From assembly GCA_019636755.1 (NCBI GenBank), contig JAHBWZ010000004.1, forward strand, positions 186,001 to 250,000: 64,000 nucleotides of DNA. Reading direction: 5' to 3'. The stretch comes from Phycisphaeraceae bacterium. GTDB taxonomy: Bacteria; Planctomycetota; Phycisphaerae; Phycisphaerales; SM1A02. How positions within the stretch are numbered: position 1 is the first letter of the stretch; every line of letters begins with the position of its first letter. The notes beneath the pieces were generated by a model. That model did no database searches, had not been told where the DNA came from, and was given only the letters and a program-made list of their open reading frames with translations. Shown here one piece after another: positions 35,138 to 45,032 of the stretch. The position numbers and the translations under genes were made by a program.

Positions 35138-36898
35138 ATGTCCCACCGACGATTCGGCCTGCTCCACATCGCGTACTTCACGATGGAGATCGGACTGCGC
35201 TCCGATCTTCCCACCTACGCCGGCGGTCTCGGCGTTCTGGCCGGCGACACGACGAAGGCCGCCGCCGATCTCGGCCTTCCGTTCTGCGTGGTCACGCTGC
35301 TCCACCGGCGCGGGTACTTCCGGCAGAGTCTCGACGCGAGCGGCTGGCAGCACGAGGCGCCGGTCGAGTGGGCGCCCGACACGATCCTGGAGAAACTCCC
35401 CGGCGAGGCATTCATCCAGATCGAGGGACGGATGGTCACCATCCACGCCTGGTGCCTGCGCGTGCATGGCCAGGCCGGCCACGAGGTGCCCGTCATCTTC
35501 CTTGATACGGCGCTGGCGGTGAACGACCCGCAGGACCGCGAACTGACCCAGGCGCTGTACGGCGGCGATCATGCCTATCGCCTGCGGCAGGAGATCCTGC
35601 TCGGCATCGGCGGCATCCGGATGCTCCGCGCCATCGGCGCCGGGCACATCCGCCGGTATCACCTCAACGAGGGACATGCCTCGCTCCTCTTGCTGGAACT
35701 GCTGCGCGAGGAGTCGGATGCCCGGGGCATGCCCAGCCATGAACAGGGCGTCGTCCGGCAGGTCCGGCGCCGGACCGTGTTCACGACGCACACGCCGGTC
35801 TCGGCCGGCCACGATACGTTCGACCTGCCCCTGCTGCGGCGCACGCTGGACCAGGAATCGCTCATCCGCTTCGAATCGCTGGTCGAACATGGCGTCCTCG
35901 CCCGATCCGAGACGCTCAACATGACCCACCTGGGCCTGGCGCTGAGCGGCTACGCCCATGCCGTCGCCCGGCGACACGGTGAAGTGTCCGCCCGGATGTT
36001 CCCCGGACATCGCGTGGACTGGATCACGAACGGCGTCCATGCGACCACGTGGGCCGCCCCGCCGATGGCGGCGCTCTTCGACGAGTTCGCGCCGGGATGG
36101 CGCCGCGACGCACAGAACCTCCGTCTTGCCGACGGTATCCCGCTGGAGCGCATCGCCGGAGCCCACGCCGTGTCGAAGCGGCGACTCGCGGACCTCCTGT
36201 CGGAACGAGCCGGGATCACGCTGCCCGACCGCGCGTTCGTCATCGCGTTCGCACGACGGGCGACGTCCTACAAGCGCATGGACCTGCTGCTCTCGGATCC
36301 CGCGCGGCTGCGGCGCCTGGCGGAGCAGCGCGGTCCCATCGCGCTTGTCTTCGCGGGCAAGGCGCATCCGCGCGACCACCACGGGAAGGAGATCATCAAG
36401 GCGGTGCGGGGTGAACTGCAGGCGCTGTCGCCCGCGATCACGACGGCGTACCTGCCCGGCTACGACATGGACGCGTGCGCGATCATGATCGCCGGCGCCG
36501 ATCTCTGGCTCAACACGCCGATGCCGCCCATGGAGGCGTCCGGAACCAGCGGAATGAAGGCGGCGATCAACGGCGTGCCGTCGCTGAGCACGCCGGACGG
36601 CTGGTGGATCGAGGGATGCATCGAAGGCATCACGGGATGGTCCATCGGCGCGGACGAGCATGTCACGACGCTCGACGAGGCGCGCCTGGGCGACGATGCG
36701 CACCGTCGCGCCGACGCGGGCCATCTCTACGACCGGCTGGAGCACGACATCCTGCCGCTGTACCGCGATGACCCGGCGGGCTGGCGCGCTGTCATGCGGA
36801 ACGCCATCGCCGTGAACGGCTCGTACTTCAATACCCACCGGATGGTGATGGAGTACGCCACGCGCGCGTACCTCGCGCGGCCGGGCGGTCAGGCCTGA
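35138..36898 (+). CDS. Alpha-glucan phosphorylase (GT35-like)
   Basis: 586 residues, the short form of the family. It would release glucose-1-phosphate from glycogen or maltodextrins using pyridoxal phosphate. Visible motifs: an N-terminal AYFTMEIGLRSDLPTYAGGL with the LGVLAGD phosphate loop, HLNEGHASLLLLEL, FTTHTPVSAGHD, WITNGVHATTW, and EASGTSGMKAAINGV, where the Lys should hold PLP. ATG 35138 fits the conserved start; an in-frame ATG at 35090 overlaps a TATGCT box and is less likely. It stands alone, without glycogen synthesis genes nearby. Confidence 0.88.
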   Translation: MSHRRFGLLHIAYFTMEIGLRSDLPTYAGGLGVLAGDTTKAAADLGLPFCVVTLLHRRGYFRQSLDASGWQHEAPVEWAPDTILEKLPGEAFIQIEGRMVTIHAWCLRVHGQAGHEVPVIFLDTALAVNDPQDRELTQALYGGDHAYRLRQEILLGIGGIRMLRAIGAGHIRRYHLNEGHASLLLLELLREESDARGMPSHEQGVVRQVRRRTVFTTHTPVSAGHDTFDLPLLRRTLDQESLIRFESLVEHGVLARSETLNMTHLGLALSGYAHAVARRHGEVSARMFPGHRVDWITNGVHATTWAAPPMAALFDEFAPGWRRDAQNLRLADGIPLERIAGAHAVSKRRLADLLSERAGITLPDRAFVIAFARRATSYKRMDLLLSDPARLRRLAEQRGPIALVFAGKAHPRDHHGKEIIKAVRGELQALSPAITTAYLPGYDMDACAIMIAGADLWLNTPMPPMEASGTSGMKAAINGVPSLSTPDGWWIEGCIEGITGWSIGADEHVTTLDEARLGDDAHRRADAGHLYDRLEHDILPLYRDDPAGWRAVMRNAIAVNGSYFNTHRMVMEYATRAYLARPGGQA

Positions 36899-36994
36899 GC
36901 CGCGCGGCAGGCGCGATCGCACGCGGCCCCGGCGGCGGTCCCGGGCCGGGCACGATCGGGGCCTGCGGCGATGGTCGATGCCGCTCCGGGCGGG

Positions 36995-37000
36995 TATCGT
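36995..37000 (+). promoter_or_regulatory. -10-like TATCGT upstream of the M28 peptidase
   Basis: GGGTATCGTCC, about 27 nt before ATG 37028. Same sequence type as before genes at 28695 and 31770. Confidence 0.3.
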
Positions 37001-37027
37001 CCGCCCTCCCCCGATGAGTCCCTCCCC

Positions 37028-39667
37028 ATGCCGATGATCGCCCGCTCCCCCCGCCTCCCCCGGTCCCGGCCGTGCGCGCGCCGGACCACCCCCCTGGCAC
37101 CGGCCGGCGTCGTCACCGCGCTGAGCATCACGCTGCTGGCCGGCACCGCGTGCTCGCGCCCGACGGCTTCCCCGGTGCCGCCCGGCCCCGACGCCGCGAT
37201 CGGCCGCACGCTCTCGGAGTCGGACTTTCTCGAGGCACCGGTCCAGCTCACCTTCGCCGATCGCTTCAACCGCGCGGGGGAGGCGTACTTCGATCCCTCC
37301 GTCCGCTGGATCATCTTCCAGGCGACGCCGCAGCCGGAAGGCGACGCACCGCCCTCGCCCCACTACGCGATGTACGTGGCGAAACTGCGCTTCGACGGCG
37401 CCGGGCAGATCACCGGCATCGAGGATCCGATCGAACTGAGCGCGCCGGGCACGGCGAACACCTGCGGCTGGTTCCACCCGACGCTGCCGGGCGTGGTGCT
37501 CTTCGGCTCCACCCTGGCGCCGCCCGCCGACCAGACCTCGCCCGGCTACTCACGGGATCGCAGCCGGTACACCTGGCAGTTTCCCTCGGAGATGGAGATC
37601 GTCACCTCGACGGTCAGTGCGATCGTGGACGACCTGGTCACGGATCCTGCCGAGCGGAGCCGCCTGCGGGCGCGCCCCGATCTCGACCGGCCGACGGTCC
37701 TCTTCTCCCGTCCGGGGTATGACGCGGAAGCATCGTGGTCGGCGGACGGACGGTGGGTGCTGTATGCCAACGTGGATCCCGCAACCGGCGACGCGGATCT
37801 CTGGGCGTGGATCGAGGCGCGGAACGAACATGTCCCGCTGGTCCGCCAGCCCGGGTACGACGGCGGACCGTTCATCTCGCCCTGCGGCGGGTGGATCTGC
37901 TATCGATCAGACCGCCGCGGCGACAACCACCTGCAGCTCTTCGCGGCGGCGCTCGACCTCGACTCGGACGGCCTGCCGCGCGGGATCCGCGCCGAGTACC
38001 AGCTCACCGACAATGAGCACGTCAACTGGGCGCCGTTCTGGCATCCCCGCGGCGACTACATGGTGTTCGCCTCCAGCGAGGTCGGGCACCACAACTACGA
38101 GGTCTTCGCGATTCCCTTCGATCGCGCCGCGCCGGAGGCCAGGCAGCCCACGTTCCGGATCACGGAGTCGCCGGGCTTCGACGGCCTGCCCGTCTTCAGT
38201 CCCGACGGCCGGTACCTGATGTGGACCGCGCAGCGCGGCGCCGATCGCGGCGCCGACGGTCGTCCGAGCAGCCAGATGTGGCTCGCGCGCCTGCGCCACG
38301 AGCGCCCCGCCGGGCTCCGGTCGGCGAGCGAGCGCGCCGAGCAGGCCGTCGGCATGTCCCTGGTTGCGCGGGATGCGGACCCGGTCTCCGCGGCGCTGCA
38401 GCGCGGCGGCCCGATCGTGCAGCGGTTCGATCAGCACGTGACGACGCTCGCGAACCCGTTCCTGGAAGGACGGCTGCCGGGCACGCCCGGCATGGAGATC
38501 GCGGAGTCCTACATCGAGTGGTGGATGCGCACGATCGGTCTCGAGCCCGCGTTCGCGCCGGCGTCCGCCGCCGATGGCGGCGGCGGTTTCCGGCAGGCGT
38601 TCGAACTGCGATCGGTCTCCGGCTTCCGTCCGACCGGGAGCGAGGCGCCGCCGGTGCCGGTCACCGCGTACAACGTGGGCGGCATCCTGCCCGGGCGCGG
38701 CGCCCTCGCGGACGAACTCATCGTCATCGGCGCCCATCACGATCACCTGGGCACGGGCCTGTTCGGATCACGGACGGGCGCCGGAAGGATCCATCCCGGC
38801 GCGGATGACAACGCCTCGGGCGTGGCCGGCGCGCTCGTGCTGGCGGAGCTGCTCAGGGATGAATGGAACAGGCTGGGCCGGCGCGACCGCCGCAGCGTGC
38901 TCATCCTCACGTTCAGCGCCGAGGAGTCCGGCCTGAACGGCTCGGCGCACTACGTGGCGAACCCGGCCCGGCCGATCGACCGGCATGTCCTCATGATCAA
39001 CCTGGACATGATCGGGCGCATCACGCAGCAGCGCTTCCGGATTCACGGCACGAACAGCGGCGACGGCCTGCGCGCCCTGGTGGAGCCGCTGGCGGCGCGA
39101 TCCCCGCTGGTCGTGGAGATGCCGGCGGAACTGCCCGGGCGCAGCGACCACATGTCGTTCTACCGGAAGGAGATCCCCGTCCTCTTCGGCATCATCACGG
39201 AGTTCCACGAGGACTACCACATGCCGACGGACGAGTCCTGGCGGATCAACCGCTTCGGCAGCGCCCGGGCGATCGAACTGCTTCGGGACATCGTCGTGGA
39301 GGCCGCGCTCCGGCCGGACCGGTTCGCGTTCACGCCGGTGCCCGGCGCCGACGCGGCCGAGGGCGGCCCCGCGATGCGCGCCCTGCGCATCCGGTTCGGG
39401 ATCACCCCGGGCAACTACAACGATCCGCACCCCGGCATCGTCGCGCAGGCCGTGGCCGCGGGCACTTCGGCCGAGCGCGGCGGCGTCCGGCCCGGCGACC
39501 GCATCATGCGCTGGGACGGCGAACTGCTGGACTCGATGACCACGTGGATGACGCTCATGGGCCGCCACGAACCGGGCGACATCGTGACGCTCGAGATCGA
39601 TCGCGCGGGCGAGACCGTCACGCTGAGGGTCGTGCTCCAGGGACGGTCACCGTCGCCGCAGGAGTAG
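37028..39667 (+). CDS. Lipoprotein with TolB-like propeller, M28 metallopeptidase and PDZ domains
   Basis: 879 residues. The signal ends in a lipobox (LLAGTACS). Residues about 70-440 hold PD40/TolB-type blades (SWSADGRWVLYANVD, PVFSPDGRYLMWTAQ). From about 490 comes an M28 aminopeptidase with all zinc ligands: IGAHHDH, GADDNASG, FSAEESG, INLDMIGR, DYHMPTD. A C-terminal PDZ domain begins near 770 (AGTSAERGGVRPGDRIMRWDG). It is probably a periplasmic or outer-membrane aminopeptidase that degrades peptides. The start could also be ATG 37034. Confidence 0.88.
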   Translation: MPMIARSPRLPRSRPCARRTTPLAPAGVVTALSITLLAGTACSRPTASPVPPGPDAAIGRTLSESDFLEAPVQLTFADRFNRAGEAYFDPSVRWIIFQATPQPEGDAPPSPHYAMYVAKLRFDGAGQITGIEDPIELSAPGTANTCGWFHPTLPGVVLFGSTLAPPADQTSPGYSRDRSRYTWQFPSEMEIVTSTVSAIVDDLVTDPAERSRLRARPDLDRPTVLFSRPGYDAEASWSADGRWVLYANVDPATGDADLWAWIEARNEHVPLVRQPGYDGGPFISPCGGWICYRSDRRGDNHLQLFAAALDLDSDGLPRGIRAEYQLTDNEHVNWAPFWHPRGDYMVFASSEVGHHNYEVFAIPFDRAAPEARQPTFRITESPGFDGLPVFSPDGRYLMWTAQRGADRGADGRPSSQMWLARLRHERPAGLRSASERAEQAVGMSLVARDADPVSAALQRGGPIVQRFDQHVTTLANPFLEGRLPGTPGMEIAESYIEWWMRTIGLEPAFAPASAADGGGGFRQAFELRSVSGFRPTGSEAPPVPVTAYNVGGILPGRGALADELIVIGAHHDHLGTGLFGSRTGAGRIHPGADDNASGVAGALVLAELLRDEWNRLGRRDRRSVLILTFSAEESGLNGSAHYVANPARPIDRHVLMINLDMIGRITQQRFRIHGTNSGDGLRALVEPLAARSPLVVEMPAELPGRSDHMSFYRKEIPVLFGIITEFHEDYHMPTDESWRINRFGSARAIELLRDIVVEAALRPDRFAFTPVPGADAAEGGPAMRALRIRFGITPGNYNDPHPGIVAQAVAAGTSAERGGVRPGDRIMRWDGELLDSMTTWMTLMGRHEPGDIVTLEIDRAGETVTLRVVLQGRSPSPQE

Positions 39668-39699
39668 CGGCTGCTGGATCCGGCCCCCGAGGCTTCCGT

Positions 39700-39750
39700 C
39701 CACCACGGGGGTTCCGGCCCCCGGGGTTCCGGCCCCCGGGGGGCGCCAGG
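39700..39750. repeat. Short GC-rich tandem repeat
   Basis: GGTTCCGGCCCCCGG-type units repeat three times between the peptidase and the convergent FmdB-like gene. It may fold and help termination between the converging genes. Confidence 0.4.
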
Positions 39751-39757
39751 GCCGCGG

Positions 39758-40009
39758 TCACCCCGGATGGCAGCCGCAGCCGGGACCGCAGCCGCGCGGC
39801 GCCATCGGCAGCGCGGACGTCGCGGCCTCGCTGGTGCGCACGACGCCGGTTCCCATGAGGCGCTCGACGGGGCTGTCGGCGCGGGTCTTCCCGGGATCGA
39901 TCTCGGCCCGGGCGCACACTTCGCCCCAGGTCGTCATGCGCTCGTTCATTCCGTGGCGGACCTCGATGGTCCGTCCGTTCGCCGGGCAGTGATAGTCGTA
40001 GGACGGCAT
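39758..40009 (-). CDS. Small FmdB-like zinc-ribbon protein
   Basis: 83 residues from ATG 40009. The start MPSYDYHCPANGRTIEV resembles the FmdB/CxxC regulatory family (usually MPxYxYxCxxCG), but the second Cys of the first pair is replaced (CPANG). A further Cys lies in EVCARAEID and the tail is GCGPGCGCHPG. It might bind zinc through a rearranged set of cysteines. Function unknown; small proteins of this family often influence gene regulation. Confidence 0.6.
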   Translation of the reverse strand: MPSYDYHCPANGRTIEVRHGMNERMTTWGEVCARAEIDPGKTRADSPVERLMGTGVVRTSEAATSALPMAPRGCGPGCGCHPG

Positions 40010-40158
40010 GGCTCGGGAGACTCCGTGGAACGCCGCGGCATGGGGCGCGCCGTCGTCGCGGGCGTGCGCGCCGCCTGCCGCGGCGGTCATGATAGTCGGC
40101 GGATCACCGCCCCCTCTCCGGTGCGTCCGGCACGGCGCGGCGCGCGGCGGATCTCGCG

Positions 40159-40164
40159 CATAAT
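40159..40164 (+). promoter_or_regulatory. -10-like CATAAT, 9 nt before ATG
   Basis: CATAAT ends 9 nt before ATG 40174; no Shine-Dalgarno is seen. Confidence 0.4.
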
Positions 40165-40173
40165 CCCGCGAGC

Positions 40174-42468
40174 ATGACGTTGCCCGCCGCGCCTCCGCCG
40201 TCCCCCGCGCTCCGCGGAACAGGTGTGCGCAGCGGGATTCCGCAGGACCGTCGGCGCCGGCGCCCGCCGCCTGCACTCGCGCCGCTGCTGGCCGGGGTGA
40301 TCGCGGGACTGATGACGTCCGCCGGGGCCACATCCCATGCAGCGCTGCATGGGGCGAGCGAGCCGATGGACGCGCGGGCCGACCAGCCGTGGCTGCCGGC
40401 GCTGATCCCGGTCGCGCACGCCGCCAGGACCGACGCGGCGCCCGTCATCGACGGCGTCCTGGACGATGCCTGCTGGGCGCAGGCGACGCCGATCGAGTCC
40501 TTCATCCAGGTCGAGCCGCTGCCCGGGGTGGCGCCGACGGAGCGCACCACCGTCCGCGTCCTCTGGGACGATCGCGCGCTGTACATCGCCATCCGGTGCC
40601 ACGACCGGCATCCCGCGCAGATTCTCGCGCGGCAGATGCGGCGCGACTCCAACGTCAGCGCCGACGATCACGTGACGATCATCCTGGATCCCGTCCTGAC
40701 GCGGCGATCCGGCTATCTGCTGCGGGTGGGCGCGGCGGGCGGCCGGTACGACGCGCTGGTGGAAGACGGCGCCCGGCTGCGCGCCGAGTGGGACGGCACG
40801 TGGATCGCGCGCACGACGATCGACGACGGGGGATGGACCGCGGAGTTCGAGATTCCCGCGGCAGGCATCGCCTTCGGCCGGCAGGACGGCGCGTGGGGCC
40901 TGAACATCGAGCGCGTGATCCGCCGCCGGAACGAGACCGTGCGCTGGGCCGGGGCGACGCGCAACCGGAAGATCGAATCGCCCGCCGACGCCGGACTCCT
41001 GGAAGGCATCGGCGCGCTGGATCCCGGCCACGGCCTGACCGTCAAGCCGTCCATGGTCGGCACGATGGACCTGGACGCCGACTCGCTGCGCGGCGCGCCG
41101 TCCCTGGACGTCTTCCAGCGGCTCTCGCCGACGACGACGCTCGCGATCACCCTGAACACGGATTTCGCGGAGGTGGAGGTGGATGACCGCGTGGTCAACC
41201 TCACCCGCTTCCCGCTCTTCTTCCCGGAGAAACGGGAGTTCTTCCTCCAGGACGCGGGCGTCTTCTCGTTCGGCGGCCTGCGCCGAAGTCCCATCCCGTT
41301 CTTCTCAAGGCGCATCGGCATCGGCCCCGACGGCCGTCCCCGCGACATCCTGGCCGGCATGAAACTCACCGGCCGCGAGCGGAGCCTCTCCTTCGGCACG
41401 CTGGTCGTGCAGATGGATGAGCCGCGCGACCGCGGCCAGCGCACGCTCGCCGTGGGCCGCGCGCTCCTCAATATCCTGGATGAATCGACGCTGGGAATCA
41501 TCGCGACCCACGGCAATCCCGCCGACCCGTCGGACCGCAGCCTGGTGGGCGGTGATCTGAACCTGCGCTTCGGCGGACTGAACGGGGATCGCACGCTGGA
41601 GGCGAACCTCTGGGTGCAGGGCACGCACAGCGGCGCGGACCTCGCCAACCGCGACCCGGTCGCGTTCGGCGGCCGCATCGCCTGGCCGAACGAGCCGTGG
41701 TCGTTCAGCGCCTACGCGGCCAGGATCGGGCGCGACTTCCGTCCGGCGCTCGGATTCACGGAGCGGATCGGCAGGCACGAGTACAACGCGAACCTCCGGC
41801 GACGGTGGCGGCCGGACGGACCGATCCGCACGATCGATGCGTCGATCGGCGGCAACGCCTGGACGGATCTCTCCAACCGCCTGGAGAGCGGAAGCGCGAC
41901 GCTTCCGGAGTTCGACGTGACCATGGAGACGGGTGATTCGCTCGGCACCTCGGTTCTCCTCCAGAGAGAGGTGCTGACCGGGCCCTTCAACCTGGTCGGC
42001 CGGATTCCGATCGGTGCCGGCACCTACGACTGGACACGGCTGGCGCTGCGCGGCGGAACATCGACCAACCGCGTCCTCGCCGCGCGGGCCGGCGCGTCGG
42101 TCGGCGGGTTCTACGACGGCGAACGCCGCGACGCCACGATCGCGGCCGACTGGCGGCCGGCGGCCGGCGTGCTGCTCTCCGCCGAGTACCAGGTCAACGA
42201 TCTCGACCTGCCGTCCGGCGACTTCATCGTGCGGATCGGTCGACTTCGCTTCGACGCCATGCTCTCGCCGGACATCTCCTGGAGCACGCTCGTGCAGTGG
42301 GACAACGTGTCGGAACTGCTCGGCCTCAGCAGCCGCCTTCGCTGGGAAGTGCGACCGGGAAGCGACCTCTGGCTGGTCATCAACCATGCGATGGCGCGCG
42401 ACGACGACACCTGGACCACCGGACAGAGCGAAGTGACCACGAAGGTCGGGTGGTCGTTCCGGTTCTGA
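40174..42468 (+). CDS. Secreted DUF5916/CBM9-like outer-membrane-type protein
   Basis: 764 residues. After a basic N-terminus and hydrophobic segment (LLAGVIAGLMTSAGA) comes a CBM9-like domain (PVIDGVLDDACWAQA, VRVLWDDRALYIAIRCHD). The following region has the DUF5916 signature (FPLFFPEKREFFLQDAGVFSFG). The C-terminal half has alternating strands and ends in an aromatic Phe (VGWSFRF), typical of outer-membrane beta-barrels. The function of the family is not established; carbohydrate-related binding is inferred from CBM9. Confidence 0.75.
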   Translation: MTLPAAPPPSPALRGTGVRSGIPQDRRRRRPPPALAPLLAGVIAGLMTSAGATSHAALHGASEPMDARADQPWLPALIPVAHAARTDAAPVIDGVLDDACWAQATPIESFIQVEPLPGVAPTERTTVRVLWDDRALYIAIRCHDRHPAQILARQMRRDSNVSADDHVTIILDPVLTRRSGYLLRVGAAGGRYDALVEDGARLRAEWDGTWIARTTIDDGGWTAEFEIPAAGIAFGRQDGAWGLNIERVIRRRNETVRWAGATRNRKIESPADAGLLEGIGALDPGHGLTVKPSMVGTMDLDADSLRGAPSLDVFQRLSPTTTLAITLNTDFAEVEVDDRVVNLTRFPLFFPEKREFFLQDAGVFSFGGLRRSPIPFFSRRIGIGPDGRPRDILAGMKLTGRERSLSFGTLVVQMDEPRDRGQRTLAVGRALLNILDESTLGIIATHGNPADPSDRSLVGGDLNLRFGGLNGDRTLEANLWVQGTHSGADLANRDPVAFGGRIAWPNEPWSFSAYAARIGRDFRPALGFTERIGRHEYNANLRRRWRPDGPIRTIDASIGGNAWTDLSNRLESGSATLPEFDVTMETGDSLGTSVLLQREVLTGPFNLVGRIPIGAGTYDWTRLALRGGTSTNRVLAARAGASVGGFYDGERRDATIAADWRPAAGVLLSAEYQVNDLDLPSGDFIVRIGRLRFDAMLSPDISWSTLVQWDNVSELLGLSSRLRWEVRPGSDLWLVINHAMARDDDTWTTGQSEVTTKVGWSFRF

Positions 42469-42599
42469 GCATGGCACGCCGGCGTCCCCGGGTCCGCGCC
42501 GAGGCGACACGGCGCATCGAGCGGATCCGGGAGGGTGCCCGCGGAAGCCGCCCCCATGCCGCACGCATGCCGCCCCCATGCCATACGGGCCGCGACTGG

Positions 42600-42605
42600 T
42601 ACCAT
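42600..42605 (+). promoter_or_regulatory. -10-like TACCAT, 8 nt before ATG
   Basis: TACCAT ends 8 nt before ATG 42614 and no Shine-Dalgarno is visible. Confidence 0.35.
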
Positions 42606-42613
42606 CCGCGCCC

Positions 42614-43696
42614 ATGCAGATCGGACCCGTGCGCCTGACCGACCGCGTGCTCGTCATCGCCGAGGTGGGGACGAATCACGAGGGTGACATGGACCTCGCG
42701 CGGCGCCACATCCACGCCGCGGCCGCGTGCGGCGCGGACGCCGTCAAGTTCCAGACGATCGACCCGGACCTCCTGGAGCGCGCGCCCAGCGCCGAGCGCC
42801 GGGCGCGACTGGAGCGCGTCGCGCTGCCGGCGGACACGTGGCCCGTGCTTGCCGCGGAAGCGGCCGAGTCCGGCGTTCTCTTCCTCTCGACGCCGCTCTA
42901 CCCGGCCGCGGTGGACCTCCTGGCGCCGCTCGTCCCCGCGATCAAGGTGGCCGGCGGCGACAACGACTTCCTCCCGCTGATCGATCGCGCCGCGCGCACC
43001 GGGCGGCCCATCCTGCTGTCGACCGGCCTGCTCGACCGGGCGGCCACCGCGCGCATCCTGCACCGGATCTCGTGGGTGCGCATGCAGGCAGGACTGGGCA
43101 GCGATCCCATGACCGTGCTGCTGCACTGCGTGACGTCCTACCCGGTGCCGGACGAGCAGGCGAACCTGTCCGCCCTGATCGACCTGGCCACCCTGTCCGC
43201 GCCCATCGGCTACTCCGATCACACGCTGGGTTCGACGGCGTGCCTCGGCGCCGTGGCGCTCGGCGCGCGGGTCATCGAGAAGCATTTCACGCTCTCGCAC
43301 GCGCTCTCCGATCACCGCGACCACGCGCTCTCCGCCGAGCCGGAGGAGTTCGCCGCGATGGTCCGCGGGATCCGGCGCCTGGAGCGCATGCTCGGCCGCG
43401 CGCGGAAGGAACCGCAGCCGTGCGAGATCGAGATCCTGCCGCAGGTCCGGCGCTCCATCGTGGCCGCACGGGACATCCCGCCGGGCACGGCGCTGACGGA
43501 GAACGACCTCAGCTTCCTGCGCCGGGGCGGCGGCCTGGCCTGCACGGAGATCGATCGGGTGATCGGGACCGTCACCCGAACCCCGCTGCGCGCCGGCGAT
43601 CCCATCGACCAGGGCGCGGTGCAGCCGCCCCCGTCCCGGACCAGCCCGTCCCGGATCAGCCCATCCCGGATCAGCCCGTCACGCCAGGACGGCTGA
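42614..43696 (+). CDS. neuB: NeuB-family sialic/nonulosonic acid synthase
   Basis: 360 residues. The TIM-barrel motifs are clear: IAEVGTNHEGDMDLA, DAVKFQT, GYSDHTLGST, VIEKHFTL. A C-terminal SAF (antifreeze-like) domain follows (IVAARDIPPGTALTENDL). The family condenses phosphoenolpyruvate with N-acetylmannosamine-type sugars to make nine-carbon nonulosonic acids for surface glycans or flagellin. No other nonulosonate gene is adjacent. The last 15 residues are an unusual Pro/Ser/Arg tail (PSRTSPSRISPSR) built on a tandem 15-bp repeat. Confidence 0.85.
   Translation: MQIGPVRLTDRVLVIAEVGTNHEGDMDLARRHIHAAAACGADAVKFQTIDPDLLERAPSAERRARLERVALPADTWPVLAAEAAESGVLFLSTPLYPAAVDLLAPLVPAIKVAGGDNDFLPLIDRAARTGRPILLSTGLLDRAATARILHRISWVRMQAGLGSDPMTVLLHCVTSYPVPDEQANLSALIDLATLSAPIGYSDHTLGSTACLGAVALGARVIEKHFTLSHALSDHRDHALSAEPEEFAAMVRGIRRLERMLGRARKEPQPCEIEILPQVRRSIVAARDIPPGTALTENDLSFLRRGGGLACTEIDRVIGTVTRTPLRAGDPIDQGAVQPPPSRTSPSRISPSRISPSRQDG
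43625..43685 (+). repeat. 15-bp tandem repeat at the 3' end of neuB
   Basis: About four units close to CCCGTCCCGGATCAG encode the repeated SPSRI tail. Confidence 0.6.
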
Positions 43697-43816
43697 TGCC
43701 GGACGACGTCACGCTCGACGGATGCCGCCTGCTTCAGAACGGACTGCACTCCCACGCAACCTGATCGCGCACGCCAATGCAGACCGTGCCCCGGTCGCAT
43801 GCGACCACGCCATCCG

Positions 43817-43855
43817 GCTCTGTGCTCTCTGTGTCCTCTCTGTCATGCCTCCTCC
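43817..43855 (+). repeat. Dispersed intergenic element, copy D
   Basis: GCTCTGTGCTCTCTGTGTCC then TCTCTGTCATGCCTCCTCC. It matches copy E at 37 of 39 positions and lies 88 bp before the gene at 43944. Confidence 0.65.
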
Positions 43856-43930
43856 AGCACCGCCGGGGAGACCGGCGACACGGACGTGCACCCGTTCGCG
43901 TGGACCATCGCAGCCCATGCCGGCGCCTGA

Positions 43931-43936
43931 TACCCT
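43931..43936 (+). promoter_or_regulatory. -10-like TACCCT, 7 nt before ATG
   Basis: GATACCCT ends 7 nt before ATG 43944; no Shine-Dalgarno is seen. Confidence 0.35.
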
Positions 43937-43943
43937 GCCTCCC

Positions 43944-44480
43944 ATGCTGTTCTCCGATCGTTCGATCTGGACGATGGTGCACGGGATCGTGCTGGGCGGC
44001 GGATCGCTGCTGGGAATCACCGCCCTGCTGACCGCGCTCACCCTGCTCCGCCCGGCCGGTCGCGAGGCGCCACCCGCCGTGGCCGCCCCGTCGAAGATGA
44101 TCGCGCTGGCCGCGCTCTGCACGAGCGTCATGCTCTGGCTGACCGTGGTCATCGGCACATACGTGAGTTTCCCGACGTACCGGGCCGTGCCCCCGCCCGG
44201 GACGACGGACCTGGGCGCGTATCCCAAGTCGCTCATCCAGTCGAATCCGCAGACGGCGTGGCTGCACTCGTTCGCGATGGAGTCGAAGGAGCACGTTCCA
44301 TGGATCGCGGCGATGCTGGTGACGGCCGTCGCGTTCACGGCGATGCGCCATCACCGCAGCCTGCTGCAGGACGCCCGGGTCAACGGCACGGCCCGGCTCT
44401 TCCTCGTCATGGCCTTCCTGCTGGTGGCGTATGCGTCTGTCCTGGGCATCTTCGTCAACAAGGTTGCCCCGCTGGCCTGA
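43944..44480 (+). CDS. Hypothetical four-helix membrane protein
   Basis: 178 residues with about four membrane segments (starting near residues 8, 52, 110 and 145; for example IALAALCTSVMLWLTVVIGTYV). Two His-rich points, WLHSFAMESKEHVPW and MRHHRS, could bind haem or metal but are not diagnostic. The next gene, 37 bp downstream, is also a small membrane protein, so they probably form one operon. Confidence 0.6.
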   Translation: MLFSDRSIWTMVHGIVLGGGSLLGITALLTALTLLRPAGREAPPAVAAPSKMIALAALCTSVMLWLTVVIGTYVSFPTYRAVPPPGTTDLGAYPKSLIQSNPQTAWLHSFAMESKEHVPWIAAMLVTAVAFTAMRHHRSLLQDARVNGTARLFLVMAFLLVAYASVLGIFVNKVAPLA

Positions 44481-44517
44481 TCAGGCGCACCGCGCCGCGA
44501 GCGAGGAGATCCGTTCC

Positions 44518-44841
44518 ATGACGTCCCAAGGCCATGAAGCCCCCGCACCCGGCGCCGTGCATGCCGCGTTTCTCGCCGCCGGCATCGGGTCGTTCGCCAT
44601 GGGGTTCATCACCGTGCTCCACGAAGCCGGCGTGTATTCCGCGCCGACGATCTACGGCCCGGCGGGCGGCGTCTCCGGGCGCACCACGTTCGCCGTCGCC
44701 GCCTGGCTGATCGCGTGGGCCGTGCTCCACCGTCTCTGGCGACGGCGGCCGATCCGGGGCGCCGTCCCGGGCGTCGCGTGCGCGCTGCTCGTCCTGGCGG
44801 GGCTGCTGTGCACGTTCCCGCCCCTGTGGCAGCTTCTGTAG
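44518..44841 (+). CDS. Hypothetical small membrane protein
   Basis: 107 residues; GAGGAG lies 9 nt before ATG 44518. Three hydrophobic segments are visible (AAFLAAGIGSFAMGFITVLH, TTFAVAAWLIAWAVLHRLW, VACALLVLAGLLCTFPPLW). No family is recognised. It is a likely partner of the preceding membrane protein. Confidence 0.6.
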   Translation: MTSQGHEAPAPGAVHAAFLAAGIGSFAMGFITVLHEAGVYSAPTIYGPAGGVSGRTTFAVAAWLIAWAVLHRLWRRRPIRGAVPGVACALLVLAGLLCTFPPLWQLL

Positions 44842-45032
44842 GAACAGGCCTCCCGGCAGGCACACACCCGCGGGCCCGGTCGGATCACCGGCACTCCGGC
44901 GTCCGGCAGGCGCCGGTCGAAGGAACGAACCGCGAAGCAGGGGCGGGCGATCGAAGGCGCCCATGGCACCCCTGCCGAGCATTGATTGGAGCAACACCAG
45001 TCTCGACCGGATCCGTGCGCCGCAACCATCCT